A stretch of DNA of 64,000 nucleotides from Spirochaetales bacterium Spiro_02 (lineage in GTDB: Bacteria > Spirochaetota > Spirochaetia > Sphaerochaetales > Sphaerochaetaceae): NCBI GenBank assembly GCA_001604275.1, contig LVBD01000068.1, positions 47,945 through 111,944 on the forward strand, read 5' to 3'. The stretch's first letter is position 1; every line of letters begins with the position of its first letter. The notes under the pieces are model-generated. The model had not been told where the DNA came from. It made no database searches and saw only the letters and a list, made by a program, of their open reading frames with translations. A program made the position numbers and the translations under genes. Positions 49,161 to 57,369 of this stretch are shown in pieces.

Positions 49161-52088
49161 TCACCAGCCTACGGCGGCGAACAAGCTGCGAAGCCTGATC
49201 TTGACTGCGCCAAGATTCGTAATCTCGTCGATCTTGATCTGTGTGTAGATTTTTCCCGCATCCTCAAGAATTTCACGAACCTCATCCGTCGTCACAGCGT
49301 CGAGACCGCACCCGAAAGAAACAAGTTGTACAAGCTGCATGTCGTTTTCGTTCCTGATGCGTTTCGCGGCATCATACAGCCGCGCATGATAGGTCCACTG
49401 ATTCAATACATTCCGCTTGTCCTTTCTCGAAAAAACGCTTATGACATCCTCGCTGACGATAGAAGCGCCGAAGGAGAGGATCAACTGATCGATTCCATGG
49501 TTCACCTCAGGATCCACATGGTACGGTCGGCCACTGAGCACGATGATCGGCTTTCCGGTCTCCCGGGCATGGGCGATGATCCGCTGTCCAGCATCACGCA
49601 TATCAGTCATATAGGAACGAAGCGCTTCATAGGCCTGTTTCGATGCGGATCGTATCTCGGTTTCTGTGATGTCCCGAAATCTAGGAGCAAGGATTTCGGA
49701 CATCCTTCGCTCGAATGTCCGGCGTCGGTTGAGCCCGACATACTCCTTGATGAAATCGACGCTAGATTCCTGCAATTCACCCATGTTGGCGCCGATCACT
49801 TCCGGATAGTAGGCGACGACGGGACAGTTGAAATGGTTGTCGCCATGGTGCTCGTCCACATTATAGCTCATACAAGGATAGAAGATACGCTTGACACCCT
49901 GATCGACAAGATATTGCACATGTCCGTGGGCGAGTTTCGCGGGAAAACAGACGGTATCGGACGGTATCGTCGCCTGACCGTCAAGATACAGCTTACGGTT
50001 GGAGAATGGAGACACTACGACAGAGAAACCCAAGGAGGTAAAGAACGAATGCCAGAAGGGCAGCAGTTCATACATGTTCAGGCAGAGCGGAATACCGATC
50101 TCTCCTCTGGGAGCTCCTGGAACAGGTCCATACGATTTCAATCGCGCTTGCTTCCATGCATAGATGTTCCGCAACGTAACATCCTCATCGAGTTTCGCAT
50201 TCGTAACAGGTTTTTCACACCTGTTGCCACTGATGAACCTTCTCCCTCCATCGAACGTATTGATCGTCAGTTGACAGTGGTTGCTGCACCGATTGCACCG
50301 GACCGAACGGACTTCATGCTTGAGCTTCGAAATCTCTTCGAGGGAAAGAAGCGAGCTGCCGTTCCAAGTTCCTTGCTTCTGGACTTGCTTCATGGCATGG
50401 AGCGCCGCGCCATAGGCTCCCATCAGCCCGGCGACAGAAGGACGAACCACGTGGGTTCCAAGCTCATTTTCAAAAGCGCGCAATACGACATCGTTGAGGA
50501 ACGTTCCTCCCTGGACAACGACGTGTCGGCCAAGTTCCTCGGCGCTCGTCGCACGAATCACCTTGTACAGCGCATTCTTGACGACGCTGATCGAGAGTCC
50601 TGCGGAAATGTCTTCGATCGTGGCGCCGTCTTTCTGCGCCTGTTTTACGGAACTGTTCATGAATACCGTACAGCGGCTGCCAAGATCCACTGGGTGTTTT
50701 CCGTAGATGCCAAGGCGCGCGAAATCTTCAATAGAATACCCGAGCGTGTTGGCGAACGTCTGCAGGAATGAACCGCAGCCAGATGAGCATGCTTCATTCA
50801 AGAAAATGTTGTCTATGGTCCCATTATGTATCTTGAAACATTTGATATCTTGCCCACCGATGTCGATGATGAAATCCACCTCCGGCATGAACCGTTTCGC
50901 AGCGGTGAAATGTGCGATCGTCTCCACGACACCGAAATCGACTCGGAACGCATTCTTGACGATTTCCTCGCCATAGCCGGTGACAGCGGCCGCGGTAATC
51001 GGCAGATGCGGATTTTCGATCATGAATGTTTGCAGGTATTCTCGAATGATCGGGACGGGATTGCCGGTGTTCCCCTGATAGCGCTGATAGAGGATCTCGC
51101 CGTTTTCCGTAACACAGGTAGCCTTGACGGTCGTGGACCCTGCATCGATGCCGAGGAAGACGGGACCGCGATATTCCTTCGGCGAGACGCAGGGAACCGT
51201 CGCCTGGGCATGGCGCCGGACGAACTCCTGGTATTCCGTCTCCCCTGAAAACAAGGGGTCGATCGATAGGAACGATGCATGCTTATGATAATTCTCCAGC
51301 CGATCGATCAGTCCGGGGATATCGGCGCCGTTCCCCTGCGCATAGTTCGCCGCACCGAGCGCGACGTAGAACAGGGAGTTTTCCGGACAGACTCCCTGCA
51401 CATGAAGCGTTGCGTCGAACTGCTTTCGCAACTGTGACATAAAGGTCAGTGGACCACCGAGATATGCGACGCGCCCTTTGATTGGTCGTCCCTGGGCAAG
51501 ACCGGCGATCGTCTGGTTGACGACAGCGGAGAATATGCTTGCAGCGATATCCTCCCGTTTCGCACCTTGATTGATCAACGGCTGGATATCGCTCTTTGCA
51601 AACACACCGCATCGGGAGGCGATGGTATACATTTCCGTAGCTTGAGCCGCCAGGTGGTCCATGTCTTCCTGCGTGACGCCGAGCAGCGTAGCCATCTGAT
51701 CGATGAACGCGCCGGTACCACCTGCACATGAACCGTTCATGCGAACTTCGAGCCCTCCGTCCAGAAACAGGATCTTCGCATCCTCGCCTCCGAGCTCAAT
51801 GATGACATCGGTACCGGGGATGTAGATATTTGCGGCGAGCCGAGTGGCGTACACCTCCTGGACGAACGGGATATCGCAAGCTTGCGACATCCCCATGCCC
51901 GCCGATCCTGAAATGGCAAGGTTCGGCGACATACCACCGACCAGAGGAAGTATGTTTCTCAGGACTTCCGCTGTCTTTGTCGGAATCTGTGAATAATGAC
52001 GCTCATAGGAAGCATGCAACAACTCCCCCGAATCGGATAGTACAACACATTTCAATGTTGTAGAACCGACATCAAGCCCGATCTTCAC
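49161..52088 (-). CDS. Large activase: tandem BcrA/BadF/HgdC ATPase domains plus DUF2229/HgdB-like region
   Basis: A 975-residue fusion. Two ASKHA-fold activase domains follow each other, each with DxGSTT (about 6-11 and 316-321). They carry cluster-binding cysteines in NGSCAGGTGAF with SRCGVF, and in NEACSSGCGSF with SRCTVF. Near 600 a CNRCSNHC cysteine knot leads into a C-terminal DUF2229/HgdB-like part (about 640-975) with cysteines in CFPAKLAHG and FYPCMSY. HgdC-type activases use ATP to push electrons onto a dehydratase or double-cubane partner, here surely the next gene. GTG 52088 has GGAGAA upstream. Oxygen-sensitive chemistry is expected. Confidence 0.85.
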   Translation of the reverse strand: MKIGLDVGSTTLKCVVLSDSGELLHASYERHYSQIPTKTAEVLRNILPLVGGMSPNLAISGSAGMGMSQACDIPFVQEVYATRLAANIYIPGTDVIIELGGEDAKILFLDGGLEVRMNGSCAGGTGAFIDQMATLLGVTQEDMDHLAAQATEMYTIASRCGVFAKSDIQPLINQGAKREDIAASIFSAVVNQTIAGLAQGRPIKGRVAYLGGPLTFMSQLRKQFDATLHVQGVCPENSLFYVALGAANYAQGNGADIPGLIDRLENYHKHASFLSIDPLFSGETEYQEFVRRHAQATVPCVSPKEYRGPVFLGIDAGSTTVKATCVTENGEILYQRYQGNTGNPVPIIREYLQTFMIENPHLPITAAAVTGYGEEIVKNAFRVDFGVVETIAHFTAAKRFMPEVDFIIDIGGQDIKCFKIHNGTIDNIFLNEACSSGCGSFLQTFANTLGYSIEDFARLGIYGKHPVDLGSRCTVFMNSSVKQAQKDGATIEDISAGLSISVVKNALYKVIRATSAEELGRHVVVQGGTFLNDVVLRAFENELGTHVVRPSVAGLMGAYGAALHAMKQVQKQGTWNGSSLLSLEEISKLKHEVRSVRCNRCSNHCQLTINTFDGGRRFISGNRCEKPVTNAKLDEDVTLRNIYAWKQARLKSYGPVPGAPRGEIGIPLCLNMYELLPFWHSFFTSLGFSVVVSPFSNRKLYLDGQATIPSDTVCFPAKLAHGHVQYLVDQGVKRIFYPCMSYNVDEHHGDNHFNCPVVAYYPEVIGANMGELQESSVDFIKEYVGLNRRRTFERRMSEILAPRFRDITETEIRSASKQAYEALRSYMTDMRDAGQRIIAHARETGKPIIVLSGRPYHVDPEVNHGIDQLILSFGASIVSEDVISVFSRKDKRNVLNQWTYHARLYDAAKRIRNENDMQLVQLVSFGCGLDAVTTDEVREILEDAGKIYTQIKIDEITNLGAVKIRLRSLFAAVGW

Positions 52089-52124
52089 TCAAAAGTTCTC
52101 CACTGAAAATAACGAAATACAGCA

Positions 52125-52136
52125 ACGTTGCAACGT
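52125..52136. promoter_or_regulatory. 12-base palindrome ACGTTGCAACGT, operator candidate
   Basis: A perfect palindrome between the predicted start of transcription (about 52145, minus strand) and the activase start codon, that is at about +9 to +20. A repressor bound there would block elongation. No regulator can be named. Confidence 0.4.
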
Positions 52137-52151
52137 ACGAGGTTATTTCAG

Positions 52152-52180
52152 AACATAGTAGTTTATCAAAAAATGGTCAA
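52152..52180 (-). promoter_or_regulatory. Promoter 1 of the activase/dehydratase operon
   Basis: Minus-strand -35 TTGACC (52175-52180) and -10 TATGTT (52152-52157), spacer 17, giving a leader of about 57 bases. Confidence 0.6.
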
Positions 52181-52196
52181 ACAGCTCAAAGTTTTT

Positions 52197-52224
52197 TTTA
52201 TACACAAATGCGAGAATGTGTCAA
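52197..52224 (-). promoter_or_regulatory. Promoter 2 of the activase/dehydratase operon
   Basis: Minus-strand -35 TTGACA (52219-52224) and -10 TATAAA (52197-52202), spacer 16. It lies about 45 bases upstream of promoter 1, so the operon may have two starts. Confidence 0.5.
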
Positions 52225-52279
52225 TTCGTAGCACTTTGTTAACATGCTTGCATTCCAATGAATCTTTCGCCAGCAGGAT

Positions 52280-53491
52280 TCAAGCTTCGGAGTCACAAGA
52301 AGACCTGAGAATCCTACCGTCAACACCGAAATCATACGTGGAGGTCTCCGCCACAGCCTTATCAAGCAGTCCTTCAATCGCCATTGCATGGAAATGGTCT
52401 GTTTCGACCGTCGCGTCGGGGCGTACCAACGGATGTTTCGGGCTGAAAATAACACAGCAATCCTCGTAGGGGAGGATGCTTGTTTCATAGGAGCCGATCT
52501 TCATAGCCGTTGCAATGATCTCTTCCTTATCCATTCCCACCAATGGACGAAGCACAACCCGTTCCGACATTCCATCGGTGAAAGCCATGCTTTCCAGCGT
52601 CTGGCTTGCGACTTGTCCCAGCGCCTCTCCGGTCACGAGACAAAGCGCTTCTGATTTTTCGGCTAAAGCGTTCGCCACTTTCATCATGCATGCACGCATC
52701 ATCAGCGTGTGCTCCTCTTCGTTGCTGTGGTCGCGTATCCAGAGCTGAGAGTCGGTAAACGGCACGACATGCAGTCGCGTTCCTTGCAGGTATGGCGCAA
52801 GAATGGCAGCAAGGGATTTAACTTTCTCAAGCGCCATTTCGGAGGTATACGGGTATGCATGGAAATAGATGCACTCCTGCTTCAATCCACGACGAGCCAT
52901 CCTCCAACCGGCGACAGGACTATCAATACCGCCGCTGAGCAACAACATTCCCTTTCCGGCACATGAAACAGGCAAACCGCCAAGCCCTTTGCGTAACGAG
53001 GTATAGAGGTATGCGTCGTTGCGAATTTCACAAAACAAAATTCGTTCGGGATGCCGGACATCGACATGCATGCCTGGGTATCGGTCAAGCACTACGCCCC
53101 CGAGCTCGCAAGCGATCTGGTAGCTGTTCAGGGGAAAACTTTTGTCACTCCGGGACGCCTCCACCTTGAAACTTCCGGTTCCATCATCGAACGGAGGCGA
53201 GGATATCAGCCGTTTCGTTGCCTCGACGATCGCATCGAACGATTTCTCGCAACGCACCGCTTGGGAAAATCCGACGACACCGAACGTGGTTGAAAACGCT
53301 CGATCAGCGATTTCGTCAGGACATTTCGCATCGATTTCAAAATACAATCGCCCTTTCTGCCGCGTGCACGTGCTGTTCCATGGGCGTAATTTGTCCTTGA
53401 TGTTATGCCTGAGCCGTTTTTCAAAGAAATCGCGATTCAGCCCTTTCAAGGAAATCTCGCCCAACCGTACCAGATATAGTTTCGTATCCAT
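52280..53491 (-). CDS. thiI: ThiI, tRNA 4-thiouridine synthetase (no rhodanese domain)
   Basis: A 403-residue protein. An N-terminal ferredoxin-like part and THUMP domain (to about 170) are followed by a PP-loop ATPase domain with the pyrophosphate-binding motif LLSGGIDSPVAGW (about 184-196). It adenylates U8 of tRNA for sulfur transfer and may also serve thiazole synthesis. The C-terminal rhodanese domain of the E. coli enzyme is absent, so sulfur probably comes directly from the cysteine desulfurase encoded 35 bases upstream, as proposed for Bacillus ThiI and NifZ. GGAGAG lies six bases before the ATG. Confidence 0.94.
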   Translation of the reverse strand: MDTKLYLVRLGEISLKGLNRDFFEKRLRHNIKDKLRPWNSTCTRQKGRLYFEIDAKCPDEIADRAFSTTFGVVGFSQAVRCEKSFDAIVEATKRLISSPPFDDGTGSFKVEASRSDKSFPLNSYQIACELGGVVLDRYPGMHVDVRHPERILFCEIRNDAYLYTSLRKGLGGLPVSCAGKGMLLLSGGIDSPVAGWRMARRGLKQECIYFHAYPYTSEMALEKVKSLAAILAPYLQGTRLHVVPFTDSQLWIRDHSNEEEHTLMMRACMMKVANALAEKSEALCLVTGEALGQVASQTLESMAFTDGMSERVVLRPLVGMDKEEIIATAMKIGSYETSILPYEDCCVIFSPKHPLVRPDATVETDHFHAMAIEGLLDKAVAETSTYDFGVDGRILRSSCDSEA

Positions 53492-53526
53492 CGATCACTC
53501 TCCAATTGTGTTCGCATATTCGGCGA

Positions 53527-54693
53527 TCATTTCCGCATATGCTTGTAAAAAAGCTCGACGATCGCATCGGCAAGTCGCCGTGCATCTTCAAGCGTCGTAT
53601 CGTATCCATAGGAAATCCGCACGGACGATGCTGAAAGACGTGAGTCGAATCCCATTGCCTGCAGGACACCTTCCCCTTTCTGCTTCGCGTTGTTAGAACA
53701 CGCGGAACCGGAGGAGACGCAGAACCCTTGATCGAACAGCATCCTGGTAAAGACCTCCGACGGAATGCCCGGAACAGAGACCGACAGGATATAGGAACTT
53801 GAAAGTAGTTCTGAATCGATGGGAGGTGATAGGAGCACCAGTTCAGGAGCATCTTCGGCAAAACGTCGCTCAAAGTACCGTCTGATCGTTCTAGCATGAT
53901 TAAGATGGATATCCAGATCGTTCACTGCCGATCGCAATGCCGTCGCCATCGCTGCGATTCCCGCCAGATTCTCCGTTCCCGGTCTCAGCCCGTTCTCCTG
54001 TCCCCCGCCTCGGCTCAACGCGGCGATCGCGGGATTCGAATTGTACAGGATGCCGACGCCTCTGGGACCACAGAACTTATGTGCGCTGAAAGCCGCGGAA
54101 TCGATACCCAGAGCCCGAACGTCCACCGCTATTTTGCCAAGTGCCTGTACGGCATCGCAATGGAAGTGTACCTTCCTGCCGATGTTCCTTTCATGGGCTC
54201 GAATGACCGAAGCGATTCCGGAGATATCCTGTATGGTTCCCGTCACATTGTTGACGAACATGCAGCAGACCAGCCGCGTTTTCTCGGTAAGGACGTTGGC
54301 GATCTGTTCAGGCCTCACGAAGCCACCAGGAGCCTGGATCAAACGGACATCCCATCCGAAATCTTCGAGAATCCTGACATATTGAGTCACAGCCGCATGT
54401 TCGAACCGGGGAATCACAACCTGTCCAGGGGCCTTGCTGCGAAGCAATGAATTCAAGATGATCGCATCACTTTCGCTTCCTCCTGCGGTGAACACGACAG
54501 ATTTCGGCTCGGCATTCATGCAAGATGCGATTTCGGCCCTGAGTTGTTCAAGATACTGTGCGGCAATCCGGCCTTCCCGATGGATTGACGAAGGATTGCC
54601 GATATACCGTTCGGCGATCCGTACATACTCCTGTGAGGCGTCCGCGGACAATGGCGCGGTAGCGGCCCAATCGAAATACCCAGTGTGCAACAT
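53527..54693 (-). CDS. Cysteine desulfurase (NifS/IscS-like)
   Basis: A 388-residue fold-type I PLP enzyme that takes sulfur from cysteine. The PLP lysine is in SAHKFCGPRGVG, an upstream His in HCDAVQALGK, and the catalytic Cys in SSGSACSNN within the mobile loop. It is co-transcribed with thiI, so its main task is probably tRNA thiolation; supply of Fe-S clusters is also possible, as no isc or suf genes are in this window. ATG 54693 has no ribosome site and lies about three bases beyond the predicted transcription start. The upstream frame extension would run through the promoter. Confidence 0.92.
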   Translation of the reverse strand: MLHTGYFDWAATAPLSADASQEYVRIAERYIGNPSSIHREGRIAAQYLEQLRAEIASCMNAEPKSVVFTAGGSESDAIILNSLLRSKAPGQVVIPRFEHAAVTQYVRILEDFGWDVRLIQAPGGFVRPEQIANVLTEKTRLVCCMFVNNVTGTIQDISGIASVIRAHERNIGRKVHFHCDAVQALGKIAVDVRALGIDSAAFSAHKFCGPRGVGILYNSNPAIAALSRGGGQENGLRPGTENLAGIAAMATALRSAVNDLDIHLNHARTIRRYFERRFAEDAPELVLLSPPIDSELLSSSYILSVSVPGIPSEVFTRMLFDQGFCVSSGSACSNNAKQKGEGVLQAMGFDSRLSASSVRISYGYDTTLEDARRLADAIVELFYKHMRK

Positions 54694-54702
54694 ATCGACA
54701 GT

Positions 54703-54731
54703 ATCATGTTCCAAATCGCGGTAATTTGCAA
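54703..54731 (-). promoter_or_regulatory. Promoter of cysteine desulfurase-thiI
   Basis: Minus-strand -35 TTGCAA (54726-54731) and -10 CATGAT (54703-54708), spacer 17. Predicted start near 54696, next to ATG 54693, so the mRNA would be close to leaderless. Confidence 0.45.
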
Positions 54732-54743
54732 GGGTGTCGCATC

Positions 54744-54773
54744 TTGCCCACGACAAGGAATTTGCTGTATAAA
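54744..54773 (+). promoter_or_regulatory. aroB: aroB promoter
   Basis: -35 TTGCCC (54744-54749) and -10 TATAAA (54768-54773), spacer 18. The predicted start of transcription (about 54780) coincides with the ATG at 54780, and no ribosome site exists, so a leaderless message is likely. Confidence 0.5.
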
Positions 54774-54779
54774 ATGAAC

Positions 54780-55841
54780 ATGAATACCTGTTGTAGCGTC
54801 ACCTTGGCCGACGGCCAGACAACCAACGTGCTTCTTGCGGACGACATTTACGATCTATCGGCGCACCTGAGTGAATACGGCAACAACGTTCTGTGGGTTC
54901 TTGACGGAAACACCGCAAGACTCATCAGACCGTTACCCACACCCAGAGTGATCCTTGAGCCAGGAGAGTCGGCGAAGAACTGGCGGGGAACGGAACGTAT
55001 CCTGCGCGCCGCAGTCGAAGAAGGCATGGCGAGAGACGGGCGGTTCATCGGATTCGGAGGGGGAGTCATCTGCGACATGACCGCCTTCGCCGCCTCCCTG
55101 TACATGAGGGGATGCAGACTGACGCTCGTTCCCACAACCTTGCTCGCCATGGTCGATGCATCGCTGGGAGGCAAGACGGCCATCGATTTCATGGGAGGCA
55201 AGAATCTTGTCGGTACGTTCTATCCTGCGCAGGATGTCCTGATCTGTTGCGATACGCTCAAGAGCCTCTCGGACAAGGAATTTCTCAATGGGCTGGCCGA
55301 AGTGATCAAACACGCGCTCCTTGCCCAGGATGAAGAGCTCTACCGCATGCTGCTCTTGAAGAAGCACCAGATCATGGGCAGGGATCCTGCGGTCCTACGG
55401 AATCTTGTCGAGTTATCGCTGAAAGTGAAACAGTCGTATATCGAACGTGATCCGAAGGAAACGTTGGGAATCCGTCAAGCCTTGAATCTCGGCCATACGT
55501 TCGGACATGCACTGGAATCCTGCGGACGATTCACGACCTGGAGCCATGGCGCAGCCGTTGCATGGGGAACCTGCCGTGCGCTCGAAGCGGGTGAAAAACT
55601 TGGAATCACCGACCAGCGATACGCATCTGGAGCGACGAAACTCTTCGCGATGTATGGCTATGACATCGACTATCGTATCGGTCGAGGCGATTGGCAACTG
55701 TTCAGGCAAAGCCTTCTGAAAGATAAGAAAAAGCAGGATGGGTTGGTCCGTTTCGTCCTGTTGGAAAAACAGGGCAAACCGGTCCTGACGACTATTGAAT
55801 TGAAGCTTCTCCAGAACTTGGTGATCAGCAGCCCGATCTGA
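54780..55841 (+). CDS. aroB: 3-dehydroquinate synthase
   Basis: A 353-residue NAD- and metal-dependent enzyme that cyclises DAHP to 3-dehydroquinate, step two of the shikimate pathway. Signatures are GFGGGVICDMTAFAAS (NAD loop), PTTLLAMVDASLGGKTA, GLAEVIKHALL and the metal-binding NLGHTFGHALE with a later SHG. ATG 54780 fits the predicted transcription start; ATG 54774, two codons earlier, would fall before it. No other shikimate gene is nearby. It diverges from the cysteine desulfurase gene, the two promoters standing back to back. Confidence 0.93.
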   Translation: MNTCCSVTLADGQTTNVLLADDIYDLSAHLSEYGNNVLWVLDGNTARLIRPLPTPRVILEPGESAKNWRGTERILRAAVEEGMARDGRFIGFGGGVICDMTAFAASLYMRGCRLTLVPTTLLAMVDASLGGKTAIDFMGGKNLVGTFYPAQDVLICCDTLKSLSDKEFLNGLAEVIKHALLAQDEELYRMLLLKKHQIMGRDPAVLRNLVELSLKVKQSYIERDPKETLGIRQALNLGHTFGHALESCGRFTTWSHGAAVAWGTCRALEAGEKLGITDQRYASGATKLFAMYGYDIDYRIGRGDWQLFRQSLLKDKKKQDGLVRFVLLEKQGKPVLTTIELKLLQNLVISSPI

Positions 55842-55934
55842 TCGAATCGTTTCTTAACCGGTTCTTAATGCAATTCGCTATCGGAAATCCGTGTTTTCCA
55901 CTAGCATGATAGCTATGAAAGAAGAGGCTCCACA

Positions 55935-57356
55935 ATGAGAAAGACCAAGATTATCTGCACCATGGGTCCCGCTGTCGATGATGAACAGATCCTTCGACAG
56001 GTCATTCTGAACGGCATGGACTGCGCCCGATTCAACTTTTCCCATGGTACGCATGAGGAACATGCGAAACGAATCGAACGTGTCAAACGTATCAGCAAAG
56101 AACTGAGGATTCCCGTCGCCTTGATGCTGGATACGAAAGGACCCGAGATTCGGGTGCGGGATTTCAAGGATGGATTCGCAATGTTGGAAAACGGTGCGGA
56201 ATTCATTTTATATTCCGATCCGGACAAAATAGGCGACGAACACGGAGTGTCCATCACGTATCCGTATCTTGTCGAAGAGATCTGCGTAGGAACGAATATC
56301 CTGATAGACGACGGGTTGATATCGCTCGATGTCACGGAACTCAGAGGGTGCGATGTCGTTTGCATCGTCCGCAACGGTGGAAAAGTCAGCAACCACAAAA
56401 GCATCAACATCCCGGGTGTGTTCATCGATATGCCGTTCATCAGTGCGACGGACAGAAACGACATCCTGTTCGGCATTGAGCAAGGCGTCGATTTCATTGC
56501 GGCATCGTTCGTCAGGACGGCGGATGATGTCAAGAAACTTCGCAAGCTGCTTGATGTCAATGGTGGCGGAAGAATCCAGATCATCGCTAAAGTGGAGAAT
56601 TCCTGTGGCGTCGACCACCTTGAGGAAATCATCGAACACAGCGATGGCATCATGGACGCCAGAGGGGATATGGGCGTCGAGATCCCGTTCAAGGAACTGC
56701 CGCCGATCCAAAAAGATATCATTGCGAAATGCTACAAGGCCGGTAAGCATGTGGTTACTGCCACGCAGATGCTTGATTCCATGACATACCATCCCCGGCC
56801 GACAAGAGCGGAGGTCTCCGATGTCGCCAATGCGATATACGACGGAACGACAGTCATCATGCTCTCCGGTGAGACTGCAGCAGGACAATACCCGGTAGAA
56901 TCGGTCAGGACGATGTCCGAAATCGCGGAATATACGGAATCGAAGATCGACTATAAAGAACGCTTTGCCAAGAATCGGCTGAACCTTGGCCAGGACATCA
57001 TCAATGCGATCGGGAGTTCCGCATGCGACGCATCCTATTTCCTGGATGCGAAAGCGATCATCTGCGTCAGCTTGACCGGCAAAACAGCCCGAGTCGTTTC
57101 ACATTATCGGCCCGGCTGTCCCGTGATAGCCGCGGTAACGGACGAAAAGGCTTGCAGGCAGCTCAAGCTGTCGTTCGGGATTCATCCGATACTCGCGGAA
57201 TACCAGCCGAATGTCGACGATTCCATCCTGCATGCTTGCGACCTGGCGATCAAGACAGGTCTCGTAAAGAAAGGTGACTTGGCGATCGTTACCTGCGGCT
57301 CCTCGATCGGAACGCAGACATCGACCGACACGATGCTGATCAAGATCATGGATTGA
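55935..57356 (+). CDS. pyk: Pyruvate kinase
   Basis: A 473-residue glycolytic enzyme making ATP and pyruvate from PEP and ADP. MRKTKIICTMGPA and ARFNFSHG start the A domain, LDTKGPEIR and the B-domain region follow. The active-site segment near 230-245 reads MDARGDMGVEIP where the family usually has MVARGDLGVE. ATQMLDSM and RAEVSDVANAI are conserved. The C-terminal allosteric domain is present, without the extra PEP-utiliser domain of some Gram-positives. It ends 13 bases before the convergent helicase gene. Confidence 0.96.
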   Translation: MRKTKIICTMGPAVDDEQILRQVILNGMDCARFNFSHGTHEEHAKRIERVKRISKELRIPVALMLDTKGPEIRVRDFKDGFAMLENGAEFILYSDPDKIGDEHGVSITYPYLVEEICVGTNILIDDGLISLDVTELRGCDVVCIVRNGGKVSNHKSINIPGVFIDMPFISATDRNDILFGIEQGVDFIAASFVRTADDVKKLRKLLDVNGGGRIQIIAKVENSCGVDHLEEIIEHSDGIMDARGDMGVEIPFKELPPIQKDIIAKCYKAGKHVVTATQMLDSMTYHPRPTRAEVSDVANAIYDGTTVIMLSGETAAGQYPVESVRTMSEIAEYTESKIDYKERFAKNRLNLGQDIINAIGSSACDASYFLDAKAIICVSLTGKTARVVSHYRPGCPVIAAVTDEKACRQLKLSFGIHPILAEYQPNVDDSILHACDLAIKTGLVKKGDLAIVTCGSSIGTQTSTDTMLIKIMD

Positions 57357-57369
57357 GGGATTCCTCGCG

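Noticed and set aside
49110..50771. 553-codon open frame antisense to the activase gene
   Set aside because: Same reasoning: the activase on the other strand has multiple conserved motifs, and the antisense product has none.
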